NCBI RefSeq assembly: GCF_029223195.1
Contig: NZ_JARHUF010000001.1
Coordinates: 372,001-436,000, forward strand
Length of the DNA stretch: 64,000 nt
Source of the DNA: Vibrio sp. CAU 1672
GTDB lineage: Bacteria; Pseudomonadota; Gammaproteobacteria; Enterobacterales; Vibrionaceae
Direction: 5' to 3'
A program made the translations under genes and the position numbers. How positions within the stretch are numbered: position 1 is the stretch's first letter; every line of letters starts with the position of its first letter. Below, piece after piece: positions 23,941 through 33,383 of the stretch. The notes beneath the pieces were generated by a model. It had not been told where the DNA came from. It did not search any database and worked only from the letters and a program-made list of their open reading frames with translations.

Positions 23941-25374
23941 CTACAGTTTCTTCGAAAACAGTCCGGCCAGACCGATGATCGCAATACCCAGCACCATGAT
24001 TTCACCTTTGCCACTGTCGAAACCCGACTTGATGCCCATGAAAGCCACGATAGCAATGGCGACAGGGATAACGTATTTAACCAGGTTGTACCACAGGCCG
24101 AACAGCGGGAATGAAACTTCACCATCATTGGTAATCTCTTTTTCAAGATCTGAGCGGTTCAGACGCCAGCCCGCGAAGATACACACCAACATACCACCAA
24201 CCGCAAGGAAGATCTTATCGGTCAACAGGTCAAAGATATCAAACGCACCGGTATCGAACAGTGTTGGTCCTACTCCGCCCAGTGACAGAGATGCGAACAC
24301 ACATAGCGCTGCCATCACCACACTTGCAGACAGTACCGCGACCGGACGCTTCATGCCCTTCTCATCGATGAGGTAAGACACCACCACCTCCAGCAGAGAT
24401 ACCGATGATGTTAGTGCCGCAACCGTCAGACCGATAAAGAACATCAGCGCAAACAGCAGGCCAATCACGCCGCCCATTTCAGCGAATAGCTGAGGAACAA
24501 CAACGAATACCAGGCCCGGACCTGCCGCAGGCTCCATACCGAAGGCGAACATCGCCGGGAACATCGCCACACCAGCCAGGATCGCAACCCCGGTATCCAT
24601 CGCCGTCACCATAGCGGTTGTCTGAACCAGATTCTCTTTCTTCTTCAGGTAAGAACCGTAAGTCATCATACAGCCCATACCCAGACTCAGAGAGAAGAAT
24701 GCCTGGCCCAGGGCCGCTAACACGACATTACTGTCGACTTTAGAGAAATCAGGCATAAACAGGAACTCAAGACCGGCCATCGCACCCGGCAGTGTCAGAC
24801 CTTTCACTGATACGATAATCAGGATAAGGAATAGAAGAGGCATCAATACTTTACCGGCCTTTTCAATACCGCCCGAAATTCCTTTCATAACAATCAGAAT
24901 GTTAAGGAACAGGTAGATACCCATCCACATCAGTGGTTGTAGTGGATTAGAGATGAAGCCACCGAAGCTGTCTCCAATCGCTTCTGGAGCACTTAACAGG
25001 CCGCCACCGACTTTAAAGATGTAAGCCAGCGCCCATCCGCCAACCACAGGATAGAAACCCATGATCAGCAGGCCACTGAACACACCGATCACCCCGGTAA
25101 AGGTCCAGCGACGGTCAGTCGATTTAAACGCTCCCACAGCCGAAAGGCCTGTTTTACGGCCAATAGCAAACTCGGTGAGCATGACGCTAAAACCGATAAA
25201 AATCACAAAAACCAGGTAAATTGCCACGAACGCCCCGCCGCCGCTCTCACCTGCAGTGTAAGGGAACTTCCATATATTACCTAAACCGACAGCGGAACCC
25301 GCTGCTGCCATAACGAAGCCCAGTTTAGACCCCCACGTATCACGTGGTGCTGTATTTGTATTACTTGTAGCCAC
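23941..25374 (-). CDS. Sodium-dependent transporter, NSS/SNF family
   Basis: A 477-residue inner-membrane symporter of the neurotransmitter:sodium symporter family (LeuT fold). The first helix has the family signature: G-F-V-M-A-A-A-G-S-A-V-G-L-G-N near 20-34 followed by W-K-F-P-Y, which forms part of the sodium and substrate sites. About eleven to twelve hydrophobic helices follow. Bacterial members usually import amino acids; the specific substrate here cannot be read. It is a single-gene unit with its own terminator. The ATG start has an AGAC-type weak ribosome binding site. Confidence 0.92.
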   Translation of the reverse strand: MATSNTNTAPRDTWGSKLGFVMAAAGSAVGLGNIWKFPYTAGESGGGAFVAIYLVFVIFIGFSVMLTEFAIGRKTGLSAVGAFKSTDRRWTFTGVIGVFSGLLIMGFYPVVGGWALAYIFKVGGGLLSAPEAIGDSFGGFISNPLQPLMWMGIYLFLNILIVMKGISGGIEKAGKVLMPLLFLILIIVSVKGLTLPGAMAGLEFLFMPDFSKVDSNVVLAALGQAFFSLSLGMGCMMTYGSYLKKKENLVQTTAMVTAMDTGVAILAGVAMFPAMFAFGMEPAAGPGLVFVVVPQLFAEMGGVIGLLFALMFFIGLTVAALTSSVSLLEVVVSYLIDEKGMKRPVAVLSASVVMAALCVFASLSLGGVGPTLFDTGAFDIFDLLTDKIFLAVGGMLVCIFAGWRLNRSDLEKEITNDGEVSFPLFGLWYNLVKYVIPVAIAIVAFMGIKSGFDSGKGEIMVLGIAIIGLAGLFSKKL

Positions 25375-25749
25375 GCTTTGTCTCCAAATGTAATGTCATG
25401 TTGTGTTTTAAAAAGAGATAGGCGCCTAAAATATGTGCGTGTAAACTTATATGTACACTTTATGAAAAAATGGTATGACGCTCTATGTCTGGCAAGTAAA
25501 GCAGTTTCGGTTTAAAATTGGAACCCTGAAAAGTATATTTATCGCACAACTGTCTAATCAAGCACGTTAAGTGCTGTTTTTTTGCGCAAATGTTACAATT
25601 TGCTCCATTCGATGAGGCATATGCAACAGATATATCTGTTCCCTTAACAATAATTAGTACTTGTTCACCATTTGGTCAAGTATGAAAATTATTTCCCCCC
25701 GGCCTGTTTTACGCTTAATATCCTATAGGGCCTTTAACATTATGTTTCT
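25375..25749. other. Intergenic region between the transporter and cardiolipin synthase genes
   Basis: About 375 AT-rich bases without a gene between two divergent genes. It must hold both promoters. The one clear signal is a terminator-like hairpin at 25561-25583 on the plus strand, described separately. Confidence 0.5.
25561..25583 (+). terminator. Orphan terminator-like hairpin upstream of cls
   Basis: AGCAC (25561-25565) pairs with GTGCT (25571-25575) around GTTAA, then G and a run of seven T. No plus-strand gene lies upstream, so it would end either a short non-coding transcript or the cls leader itself. Confidence 0.5.
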
Positions 25750-27204
25750 ATGGATAAGTTTTATCATTTTCTGACACTGGCCAGCATTGGCCTGTACTGG
25801 CTGCTGGTTGCCGGTGTCACCATCCGGGTGGTTTTAAAGCGTAGAGCTGTCAGCGTATCGCTCGCATGGCTGATGATCATTTATATTCTCCCGGTGCTTG
25901 GCGTTGGCTGCTACTTTCTGTTCGGTGAACTCAATTTAGGCCGTAAACGTGCCGAACGGGCGAAAGAAATGTTCACCCCTTTCGAGCAGTGGTTTAACCA
26001 ACTCAACGACTGCAACGCACACATGCCTGAAACCATGGGACGGCATATTTACCGTATTGATGAACTGTGTAATAACCGGCTTGGCCTCCCCGCCTTAAGC
26101 GGCAACACTCTGTCACTGCAGCGCTCACCCGATGAGATCCTCCACTCTGTAATTCGTGATATTGAACAAGCGGAGCACAGCATTCGCATGGTGTTCTATA
26201 TCTGGCATCCCGGCGGACTAGCAGATGCTGTAGCCTCAGCTCTTATTCAGGCCGCCAAGCGAGGGGTCGACGTTAAACTTCTGCTGGACTCTGCAGGCAG
26301 CCCACGATTTTTCAACAGTCCTTGGCATCGCATGATGCAAGATGCCGGTATTGAAGTGGTGCAGGCACTGGAAGTCAAAATGTGGCGTATGTTTCTGCGC
26401 CGGTTAGATCTGCGCCAGCACCGTAAGATCATTGTCATTGATGATGAAATCGCTTACACCGGCTCCATGAACCTGGTCGACCCGGCGTATTTTAAACAGA
26501 GCAGCGGCGTTGGGCAGTGGATCGATATCATGGTGCGCATTACCGGCCCGACGGTTAATGTATTGAGCGCGATTCACTGTTGGGACTGGGAGGTAGAAAC
26601 CGGTGAGCGAATGTTACCCAAGCTACCAGAGTGCCAGTTGGATAGCTGTTCCCCGCAACACCCAATCCAGGTGGTGCCTTCTGGCCCTGGGATGCCGGAA
26701 TACCTTATCTATCAGGTTCTTACATTGGCGATCAATCAAGCCAATCAATCGGTGCGGATCACCACGCCTTACTTTGTCCCAAGTACCGACCTGCTGGAAA
26801 CGCTGAAGATGACCGCCCAGCGAGGCATCACTGTTGAGTTGATCATCCCGCACAAAAACGACTCCACGATGGTGCAGTGGGCATCGCGCGCTTTTTACAC
26901 TGAGTTAATGGATGCCGGGGTCAAAATCTACGAGTTCTACGGTGGCTTACTGCATACTAAGTCGGTGGTGATCGATGAGGCATTCTGTTTGGTTGGTACA
27001 GTCAATATGGATATGCGCAGCCTGTGGCTGAATTTCGAAGTCACCCTTGCGGTTGATGATACCGAGTTCACCCACAAAATGTCGCAACTACAAGACAGCT
27101 ATATCGCGCAGTCCTATCCGGTCAAAAAGGAAGAATGGGCCGAGCGTAGTTACTACTACCGCTTTCTTGAACGGACCTTTTACCTGTTTAACCCGTTACT
27201 CTAA
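25750..27204 (+). CDS. cls: Cardiolipin synthase
   Basis: A 484-residue membrane enzyme of the phospholipase D superfamily that condenses two phosphatidylglycerols into cardiolipin. Two N-terminal transmembrane helices (residues 8-27 and 39-60) match ClsA, as does the length. Both HKD motifs are intact: H-R-K-I-I-V-I-D-D near 222 and H-T-K-S-V-V-I-D-E near 399, each followed by the G-S/T-x-N segment (G-S-M-N and G-T-V-N). The start codon follows TTTCTATGGATAA-type sequence without a strong Shine-Dalgarno: the ATG used starts M-D-K-F-Y. The gene appears monocistronic. Confidence 0.94.
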   Translation: MDKFYHFLTLASIGLYWLLVAGVTIRVVLKRRAVSVSLAWLMIIYILPVLGVGCYFLFGELNLGRKRAERAKEMFTPFEQWFNQLNDCNAHMPETMGRHIYRIDELCNNRLGLPALSGNTLSLQRSPDEILHSVIRDIEQAEHSIRMVFYIWHPGGLADAVASALIQAAKRGVDVKLLLDSAGSPRFFNSPWHRMMQDAGIEVVQALEVKMWRMFLRRLDLRQHRKIIVIDDEIAYTGSMNLVDPAYFKQSSGVGQWIDIMVRITGPTVNVLSAIHCWDWEVETGERMLPKLPECQLDSCSPQHPIQVVPSGPGMPEYLIYQVLTLAINQANQSVRITTPYFVPSTDLLETLKMTAQRGITVELIIPHKNDSTMVQWASRAFYTELMDAGVKIYEFYGGLLHTKSVVIDEAFCLVGTVNMDMRSLWLNFEVTLAVDDTEFTHKMSQLQDSYIAQSYPVKKEEWAERSYYYRFLERTFYLFNPLL

Positions 27205-27303
27205 GGTAGGACTTCAATCCCGGCTTATTTGCGCTTTCCACTTGCCAAGCGCACGTACTCCATGTTTTAAATAAAGAAATCGTAAATGAGACAGGGATTT
27301 CGT

Positions 27304-28509
27304 ATGTCAGAAGGCAAGCAAACCAAACTTATCACCGCAGGACGGGATAAAAAATGGACCAACGGAGTGGTCAACCCCCCGGTTCAACGTGCATCGACCG
27401 TAGTATTCAATACCGTCGCAGAAAAACATCATGCCACCGTTAACCGGGCCAACAAAACTCTATTCTACGGCCGTCGCGGTACAACCACCCATTTTGCGCT
27501 CCAGGATGCCATGACGGAACTGGAAGGCGGCGCAGGCTGTGCCCTTTACCCTTGCGGAACCGCAGCAATATCAAATGCGATTTTGTCTTTTGTAGAGGCT
27601 GGTGACCACATTTTAATGGTTGATACCTGTTATGAACCGACCCGAGATTTCTGTGACAAAATCATGAAGAAAATGGGGGTTGAGACCACCTATTACGACC
27701 CGCTGATTGGTGAAGGCATACGTGAGCTGATTCAGCCAAACACCAAAGTGTTGTTCCTTGAGTCTCCGGGCTCGATCACGATGGAAGTACAGGATGTTCC
27801 GACTCTGGCTCGTATCGCTCATGAGCATGAGATTATCGTCATGCTGGATAACACCTGGGCGGCTGGTGTCAATTTCTCTCCTTTTGAACATGGCGTGGAC
27901 ATTTCAGTCCAAGCGGCCACTAAGTACATTGTCGGCCATTCTGATGTGATGCTAGGCACCGCCGTAGCCTCAACCAAATACTGGGACCAACTGCGCGAAC
28001 AAAGTTACCTGATGGGTCAATGCGTCTCTCCCGATGATGCCTACCTGGGTCTGCGTGGCATTCGCACCCTGGATGTGCGTTTACGCCAGCATGCCGAAAA
28101 CAGCCTGAAAATCGCCCAGTGGCTCGCGAACCGCCCGGAAGTGGATCATGTTCGCCACCCGGCGCTGGAGAGCTGCCCGGGGCATGAGTTCTTCAAGCGT
28201 GATTTTACTGGCGGAAACGGCCTGTTCTCGTTTGTACTTAAAACCTCTTACCCACGCGCAACCACCGCATTGTTGGACGGTATGAAACACTTCAGCATGG
28301 GTTATTCATGGGGTGGCTTTGAGAGCCTGATCCTGGCCAACGAGCCAAAAAGCTTTGACAGCTTACGTTCGGTTGCTCACCCGCACTTTGATGGCACGCT
28401 GGTGCGCATTCATGTTGGACTTGAAGATGTCAATGATCTGATCGCAGATTTAGAAGCCGGCTTTGCACGTTACAACGCCTTAGTACAGGAAAAAGAAACG
28501 TCTTTGTAA
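27304..28509 (+). CDS. metC: Cystathionine beta-lyase
   Basis: A 401-residue PLP enzyme of methionine synthesis that cleaves cystathionine to homocysteine, pyruvate and ammonia. It aligns along its length with E. coli MetC: F-Y-G-R-R-G-T near residue 59, the PLP-binding [11 protein letters not shown] near 206-216 with the Schiff-base Lys, S-P-G-S-I-T-M-E-V near 153 and Y-S-W-G-G-F-E-S near 336. The ATG at 27304 is preferred to the in-frame ATG at 27286 because it matches the MetC N-terminus and follows CAGGGA. It ends at a strong terminator. Confidence 0.95.
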   Translation: MSEGKQTKLITAGRDKKWTNGVVNPPVQRASTVVFNTVAEKHHATVNRANKTLFYGRRGTTTHFALQDAMTELEGGAGCALYPCGTAAISNAILSFVEAGDHILMVDTCYEPTRDFCDKIMKKMGVETTYYDPLIGEGIRELIQPNTKVLFLESPGSITMEVQDVPTLARIAHEHEIIVMLDNTWAAGVNFSPFEHGVDISVQAATKYIVGHSDVMLGTAVASTKYWDQLREQSYLMGQCVSPDDAYLGLRGIRTLDVRLRQHAENSLKIAQWLANRPEVDHVRHPALESCPGHEFFKRDFTGGNGLFSFVLKTSYPRATTALLDGMKHFSMGYSWGGFESLILANEPKSFDSLRSVAHPHFDGTLVRIHVGLEDVNDLIADLEAGFARYNALVQEKETSL

Positions 28510-28530
28510 ACCCGGCAAAAACCGTCTCCC

Positions 28531-28556
28531 AACCCCGCAATGCGGGGTTATTTTTT
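28531..28556. terminator. Terminator shared by convergent metC and tag
   Basis: AACCCCGC (28531-28538) pairs with GCGGGGTT (28542-28549) around AAT and is followed by TTTTTT. The tag stop codon at 28548-28550 lies inside the downstream arm. Confidence 0.92.
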
Positions 28557-29132
28557 ACTCTCCAGAGAAAAGTTACCCTTGCAAGGGCAATCAACCAGGT
28601 GATCATCGACCATACCAACCGCTTGCATAAATGCGTAACAGATGGTCTCCCCGACGAACTTAAAGCCCTTTTTCTTTAAGAACCGGCTCATCGCCTTAGA
28701 TTGTTCGGTTGAAACCGGCACCTGACTCATCTCCTGCCAACGGTTGGTAACTGGCACGCCGTCGACAAACTGCCACAACGCCTCCGACAAACTTCCGTAC
28801 TCCATAATCAGTGCCTGTGCCGCTCTTGCATTACTGAACACCGAATTGATTTTCCCCCGGTGCCGAACCACATCAAAATGCTCAATAATATAATCGGCAT
28901 GCGACTCATCATATTGTGCCAACAGGTTGAGATCATAATTTTCAAACGCTCGTCGATACCCTTCGCGCTTTTTAAGTATGGTTATCCAGCTCAGCCCGGC
29001 CTGCGCACCTTCCAGCGTAATAAACTCAAACAGCACCCGATCGTCATAGACAGGCTTACCCCATTCCGCATCATGATAATCTCGCTCCAGCGGATGGTTC
29101 ATTGCCCAGGCACAGACTTGTTCTCGTGTCAT
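28548..29132 (-). CDS. tag: DNA-3-methyladenine glycosylase I
   Basis: A 194-residue base-excision repair glycosylase that removes 3-methyladenine from alkylated DNA. Family landmarks are Y-H-D-A-E-W-G-K-P near residue 19, L-F-E-F-I-T-L-E-G-A-Q-A-G-L-S-W near 34 with the active-site Glu, F-V-G-E-T-I-C-Y-A-F-M-Q-A-V-G near 159, and the zinc-snap residues in D-D-H-L-V-D-C-P-C near the C-terminus together with Cys7. The ATG at 29132 follows AAGGATTG. Its stop lies within the terminator shared with metC. Confidence 0.94.
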   Translation of the reverse strand: MTREQVCAWAMNHPLERDYHDAEWGKPVYDDRVLFEFITLEGAQAGLSWITILKKREGYRRAFENYDLNLLAQYDESHADYIIEHFDVVRHRGKINSVFSNARAAQALIMEYGSLSEALWQFVDGVPVTNRWQEMSQVPVSTEQSKAMSRFLKKKGFKFVGETICYAFMQAVGMVDDHLVDCPCKGNFSLESKK

Positions 29133-29149
29133 TTTACAATCCTTAAATA

Positions 29150-29178
29150 AAAACGCCTCCGTAAATCAGAGGCGTTTT
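29150..29178 (-). terminator. Terminator of the RND efflux operon
   Basis: AAAACGCCTC (29150-29159) pairs with GAGGCGTTTT (29169-29178). On the minus strand a U-rich stretch follows. It separates the RND pump gene from tag. Confidence 0.88.
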
Positions 29179-29195
29179 GGCATAGCATTACCTAA

Positions 29196-32100
29196 TCATT
29201 CAGGTACAGAAACCTTGTGGAACAGTCGGTAGAGCACTGGAACCACAATCAAAGTCAGTACCGTGGCAAAACCCAGACCAAACATGATGGTTACAGCCAT
29301 AGGCTTAAAGAAAATATCCGGCAGCAGTGGCACCATACCCAGGATGGTCGTGATCGCGGCCATACACACTGGCCGAACCCGGCTTAACGCCGCATCCACC
29401 ACCGCAACATACGGATCTTTGCCTGAATGCATCTCAATTTCGATTTGATCCAGCAAAACTATCCCGTTTTTCAGCAACATACCGGAAAGACTCAGGAAGC
29501 CCAGCAATGCCATAAAGCCAAACGGGGTGTTTAACGCCAATAAACCGGTAGTCACACCAATAATCGCCAGAGGCACGGTTAACCAGACGATCAGAGGTTC
29601 TTTAACCGAGTTAAACAGGAACACCGTGATCAAGAACATGAACAGGTAACCTAGTGGCATGGTGGTAAACAGTGATGCCTGTGCGTCACGTGAAGACTCA
29701 TATTCTCCCCCCCACTCCAAGGAGTAACCCGGAGGAAGTTCAATCGCTTCAATCTGATCCTGCAAACGTTTTTGCAGTGTAGCCGCCGTCTCTTCGCCTA
29801 AAATATCCGGATCAGCCATCACAGTAAGAATACGCTTACGGTTTTTACGCACAATGATCGGGTCCTCCCAGCGCATTTCATAGCCCATCGTCACTTGTTG
29901 CAATGGGATATACTCGCCTTGTGCCGGACTCCAAATTTTCATCCCTTCAATATTACGAATATCAATTCGCTCGTCTTCCGGTAAACGGGCCACTATCGGC
30001 ATCAAAGTTGTGCCATCGCGATATACACCAACGGCCATACCTGAAAACGACATCGAGAGAAAGTCATCCACATCCGATTTGGAAATACCATAACGACGTG
30101 CCTGACTCTCGTTAAACTGAGGTTCCAGTACCTGAGTCCGCTCCCGCCAGTCATGGCGGACGTTGGTTGCTCCCGGGTCGGCATACATAATGTCCATGAC
30201 CTGAGCCGCGATAGTTCGCAATACCGTCGGATCCGAGCCTATAACCCGCGCCTCAATTTTTGCGCCTCCGCCGGGGCCGAGTTCAATCTGTTTAAACTTG
30301 TAATTGATCTCCGGATAGTTGGATTTGATATGTTCCCTGAAACTTGCCATTAACGGGGCGAGAGCCTCGTAACTGCTCATGCGGGTGGTAATTTCACCGT
30401 ATGCCGCATAGCTCTTCTCTGGAGCATAGGTCAACATGAAGCGCTGTAACCCCTTACCAGCGGTGGTGGTAATATGTGCAACGTTTTCCTGGCTCGCTAA
30501 CCAGCCTTCCAGCTCTTTCAACTTGTTGTTGGTCGAGCGAATATCGGTACCTTCAGGCAACCATACATCGACCTGGAACATAGGCGTTGTTGATGAAGGG
30601 AAAAAAGCCTGTTTTACATAGCCAAAGCCAAACAACGCCGCAGCTAAACCAACAACTAATACAATGACCGTCAACCACGCACGTTTCATGCAAAACTCGA
30701 GAAAGCGTTTATAAGCGACAAAAATTATCCCGTTATACGGATCGCTCTCCTCATCCTGCCCGGTTTTTACCTTCTGACCTTTAAAGAAAATATCCGCAAA
30801 GAATGGCGTTAATGAAATCGCGGTAAACCAGCTCAACATCAACGAGATCAACAGCACGGTGAACAAGGTACCGCAATACTCCCCGGTAGCATCCTCAGAC
30901 AGGCCTATCGGCGCAAATGCCGTAACGGCAATCACCGTCGCCCCGAGCAACGGCCATTTCGTCTGGGTGACAATATCCGTCGCCGCCTGCAATCGCGTTC
31001 GCCCTTTCTGTGTTCCTATAAGTATCCCTTCGACCACCACGATCGCATTATCCACCAGCATACCCAACGCAATCACCAGCGCACCGAGCGAAATACGCTG
31101 CAGGTCGATAGCAAAGTACTTCATAAAGATAAAGGTACCCAGTACGGTCAACAGCAGGATCAAGCCAATTAGCAGACCGGAGCGCAGCCCCATAAAAAAC
31201 AGCAGAACAATGATCACAATCGCCACCGCCTGGCCCAAACTGATGACAAATCCACTGACGGACTTATCCACCTCTTTGGGCTGGCTGTAAATCTCCGCGA
31301 TATCGATACCAACTGGTTGCTGGTATTTCAGTTCTGCCAAACGGCGATCAAAGGCTTTCCCCACTTCAACCACGTTAACGCCCTGGGCGAAAGACACACC
31401 AACGTTTAAAGCCAGTTGACCATTGAAGTTAATAATATTAGTTGGCACCTCAACATAGCCACGCTCAATATTGGCGACATCTTTCAGGTAAATCAGCCCC
31501 TGAGCACCACCTTCCGTGATGATCAAATCTCCAAGCTGGTCAACGCTTTCAAACTCACCCGTGGGTTGAATGCGGATATATTCGTTACCGATACGGATCG
31601 CCCCGGCGTCAGACACCACGTTTTGCGTCGCCAACAGGTTAAATACCGTCGTCGGAGCCAGACCCAGGCTGCTGAGCTTTTTCATCGAAATCTCGATGAA
31701 TACCTGCTCCTGCTGCTGACCCGTTACGGAAACTTTACTCACACCATCAACCAGTTCGAGCTCACGACGCAAATAATCAACGTAGTCAAGTAACTCCTTG
31801 TAGCTGTAACCCTCACCCGTCACCGCAAGTAAGATCCCGTACACATCGCCAAAATCATCTATCACCTGGGGCTCATTCACGCCCGGCGGTAGTGACCTTT
31901 TCAAATCGTTAACTTTACGGCGCAATTCATCCCATATCTGCGGCAAATCGTCCGGACCATAGTTATTTTTCATCGATACCGAGATCTGCGATAAACCCCG
32001 GCTGGAAATTGAATTAACCTCATCTACATACGTCAGTTGCTGAATGGCTTTCTCTAACGGATACGTCACCTCTTCTTCCACTTGCTGAGGAGTCGCACCA

Positions 32101-32300
32101 GGATAAGAGGTCACCACCATCGCATCCTTGATGGTAAATGCCGGATCTTCAAGACGGCCAAGACCAAAGAAAGCCGCCGCACCACCAATCAGGAAGATCA
32201 GCGAGATCATCCAACTGATCACGCGATTACGAATAAAGTACGCCGCTACACCGCTAATGTTGTCGTCATCCTGAGGCAACGATTTTGGTTGTCCGCTCAT
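29196..32300 (-). CDS. RND efflux pump, inner-membrane transporter
   Basis: A 1034-residue HAE-1-like RND transporter that exports compounds using the proton gradient. An N-terminal helix starts at about residue 30, and a large periplasmic loop, helices 2-6, second loop and helices 8-12 follow. The proton-relay region of helix 4 reads G-A-L-V-I-A-L-G-M-L-V-D-N-A-I-V-V-V-E with one acidic site at V-D-N. The pump start overlaps the upstream adaptor gene by four bases. The arrangement of two adaptors followed by one pump resembles the V. cholerae VexIJK and V. parahaemolyticus VmeTUV type. No outer-membrane channel gene is present, so a TolC supplied elsewhere is likely. The substrates are unknown. 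Confidence 0.92.
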   Translation of the reverse strand: MSGQPKSLPQDDDNISGVAAYFIRNRVISWMISLIFLIGGAAAFFGLGRLEDPAFTIKDAMVVTSYPGATPQQVEEEVTYPLEKAIQQLTYVDEVNSISSRGLSQISVSMKNNYGPDDLPQIWDELRRKVNDLKRSLPPGVNEPQVIDDFGDVYGILLAVTGEGYSYKELLDYVDYLRRELELVDGVSKVSVTGQQQEQVFIEISMKKLSSLGLAPTTVFNLLATQNVVSDAGAIRIGNEYIRIQPTGEFESVDQLGDLIITEGGAQGLIYLKDVANIERGYVEVPTNIINFNGQLALNVGVSFAQGVNVVEVGKAFDRRLAELKYQQPVGIDIAEIYSQPKEVDKSVSGFVISLGQAVAIVIIVLLFFMGLRSGLLIGLILLLTVLGTFIFMKYFAIDLQRISLGALVIALGMLVDNAIVVVEGILIGTQKGRTRLQAATDIVTQTKWPLLGATVIAVTAFAPIGLSEDATGEYCGTLFTVLLISLMLSWFTAISLTPFFADIFFKGQKVKTGQDEESDPYNGIIFVAYKRFLEFCMKRAWLTVIVLVVGLAAALFGFGYVKQAFFPSSTTPMFQVDVWLPEGTDIRSTNNKLKELEGWLASQENVAHITTTAGKGLQRFMLTYAPEKSYAAYGEITTRMSSYEALAPLMASFREHIKSNYPEINYKFKQIELGPGGGAKIEARVIGSDPTVLRTIAAQVMDIMYADPGATNVRHDWRERTQVLEPQFNESQARRYGISKSDVDDFLSMSFSGMAVGVYRDGTTLMPIVARLPEDERIDIRNIEGMKIWSPAQGEYIPLQQVTMGYEMRWEDPIIVRKNRKRILTVMADPDILGEETAATLQKRLQDQIEAIELPPGYSLEWGGEYESSRDAQASLFTTMPLGYLFMFLITVFLFNSVKEPLIVWLTVPLAIIGVTTGLLALNTPFGFMALLGFLSLSGMLLKNGIVLLDQIEIEMHSGKDPYVAVVDAALSRVRPVCMAAITTILGMVPLLPDIFFKPMAVTIMFGLGFATVLTLIVVPVLYRLFHKVSVPE

Positions 32301-33382
32301 TGGTTTGCCTCCTGTTCCACCACATCAACTGTCATACCGTCCCTTAACCTCGAGACGCCAGCAACCACGACCCGATCATTCAAATCCAGGCCATCAAGTA
32401 CCTGTACCGAGGTCTGCGACGCCTTACCAATTTTTATCTGCTTTTTACTTACGGTATCATCGCTGTTAAGTACCCAAACGAACTTATTAACCCGATCAAG
32501 TGCATCACCGTCGGCATTAAAGATGGCTTCAATTGGCACGTTGATGCCCGCATCCAGCTTAAAACTATCAAGATCGCTTTTTGAGGTAACTTCTACTGCC
32601 ATGCCGTCGAGAATGAACTCTTGTTTGGGCATCGGTAAAGACAAAGTCGCGGTAAACGTACCGGTTTTCGGGTCTGGTTCAGTCGTAAACTCTTTGACCG
32701 ACGCCGGGTACTCATTGCCGCTTGGTACACGCACCACAATATCTACTCTGGCGAAACTTTCTCCCGTCGGAGGCCGGTTAACATACAAGCGATCAGGCAA
32801 TTGGATCAGCACTTCAACCCTGTCCAGGCTATGAATATTAACGATTTGTTGACCAACTTGAATGTTCTCAAATCGTTCCGCATTTACCCGTGAGATAATG
32901 CCGTCTATTGGTGCTTTGAGTGTGGTAAAAGAGAGTCGCAGCTTAGCCAGTTCCAGTTCTGCCAGTGCAATTTGTCGCTCCGCAGCAATTTCATCGAACT
33001 GAGATTTGGCAAGCAGGCCTTTTTTCACCAACGGACTCGATCGCCGGTACTGACTGTCAATCACACTGAAGCGTGCTGAAGCATTATCCACCGCAAGCTG
33101 ATAGTCTGTCGGGTCTATCGTTGCGATGATATCCCCTTGCTTGACTCTATCCCCTTCACGCACAGCAAGCCTGGTAATCTCCCCAGCAACCCGAAAACTT
33201 AAGTGGGATCGATCAGCAGCATTGGCCACAGCGGGAAAATACAACCTGTCATTAACCTGTTTACCTTGTAATGACAGCACTTTGACTTTCGCAGGCTCAA
33301 TGGTTCTCTGCGGGCCTTGTTCGCCGCAGCCGGCAATGAACACCGCAGAATAAAGCGTGATTAAGGTTATCCATGCCTTCAT
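32297..33382 (-). CDS. RND efflux adaptor (membrane fusion) lipoprotein, second
   Basis: A 361-residue periplasmic adaptor with a lipoprotein signal ending V-F-I-A-G-C. The ATG at 33382 is preferred to an upstream in-frame start because it directly precedes the lipoprotein signal and follows GGGGA within the end of the previous gene. Domains follow the HlyD order: lipoyl half (V-R-E-G-D-R-V-K-Q-G-D near residue 65), alpha-hairpin with K-S-Q-F-D near 113, second lipoyl half (L-K-A-P-I-D-G near 142), then beta-barrel. The start is one base after the stop of the first adaptor gene and the stop overlaps the pump start by four bases. Confidence 0.88.
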   Translation of the reverse strand: MKAWITLITLYSAVFIAGCGEQGPQRTIEPAKVKVLSLQGKQVNDRLYFPAVANAADRSHLSFRVAGEITRLAVREGDRVKQGDIIATIDPTDYQLAVDNASARFSVIDSQYRRSSPLVKKGLLAKSQFDEIAAERQIALAELELAKLRLSFTTLKAPIDGIISRVNAERFENIQVGQQIVNIHSLDRVEVLIQLPDRLYVNRPPTGESFARVDIVVRVPSGNEYPASVKEFTTEPDPKTGTFTATLSLPMPKQEFILDGMAVEVTSKSDLDSFKLDAGINVPIEAIFNADGDALDRVNKFVWVLNSDDTVSKKQIKIGKASQTSVQVLDGLDLNDRVVVAGVSRLRDGMTVDVVEQEANQ

Positions 33383-33383
33383 A

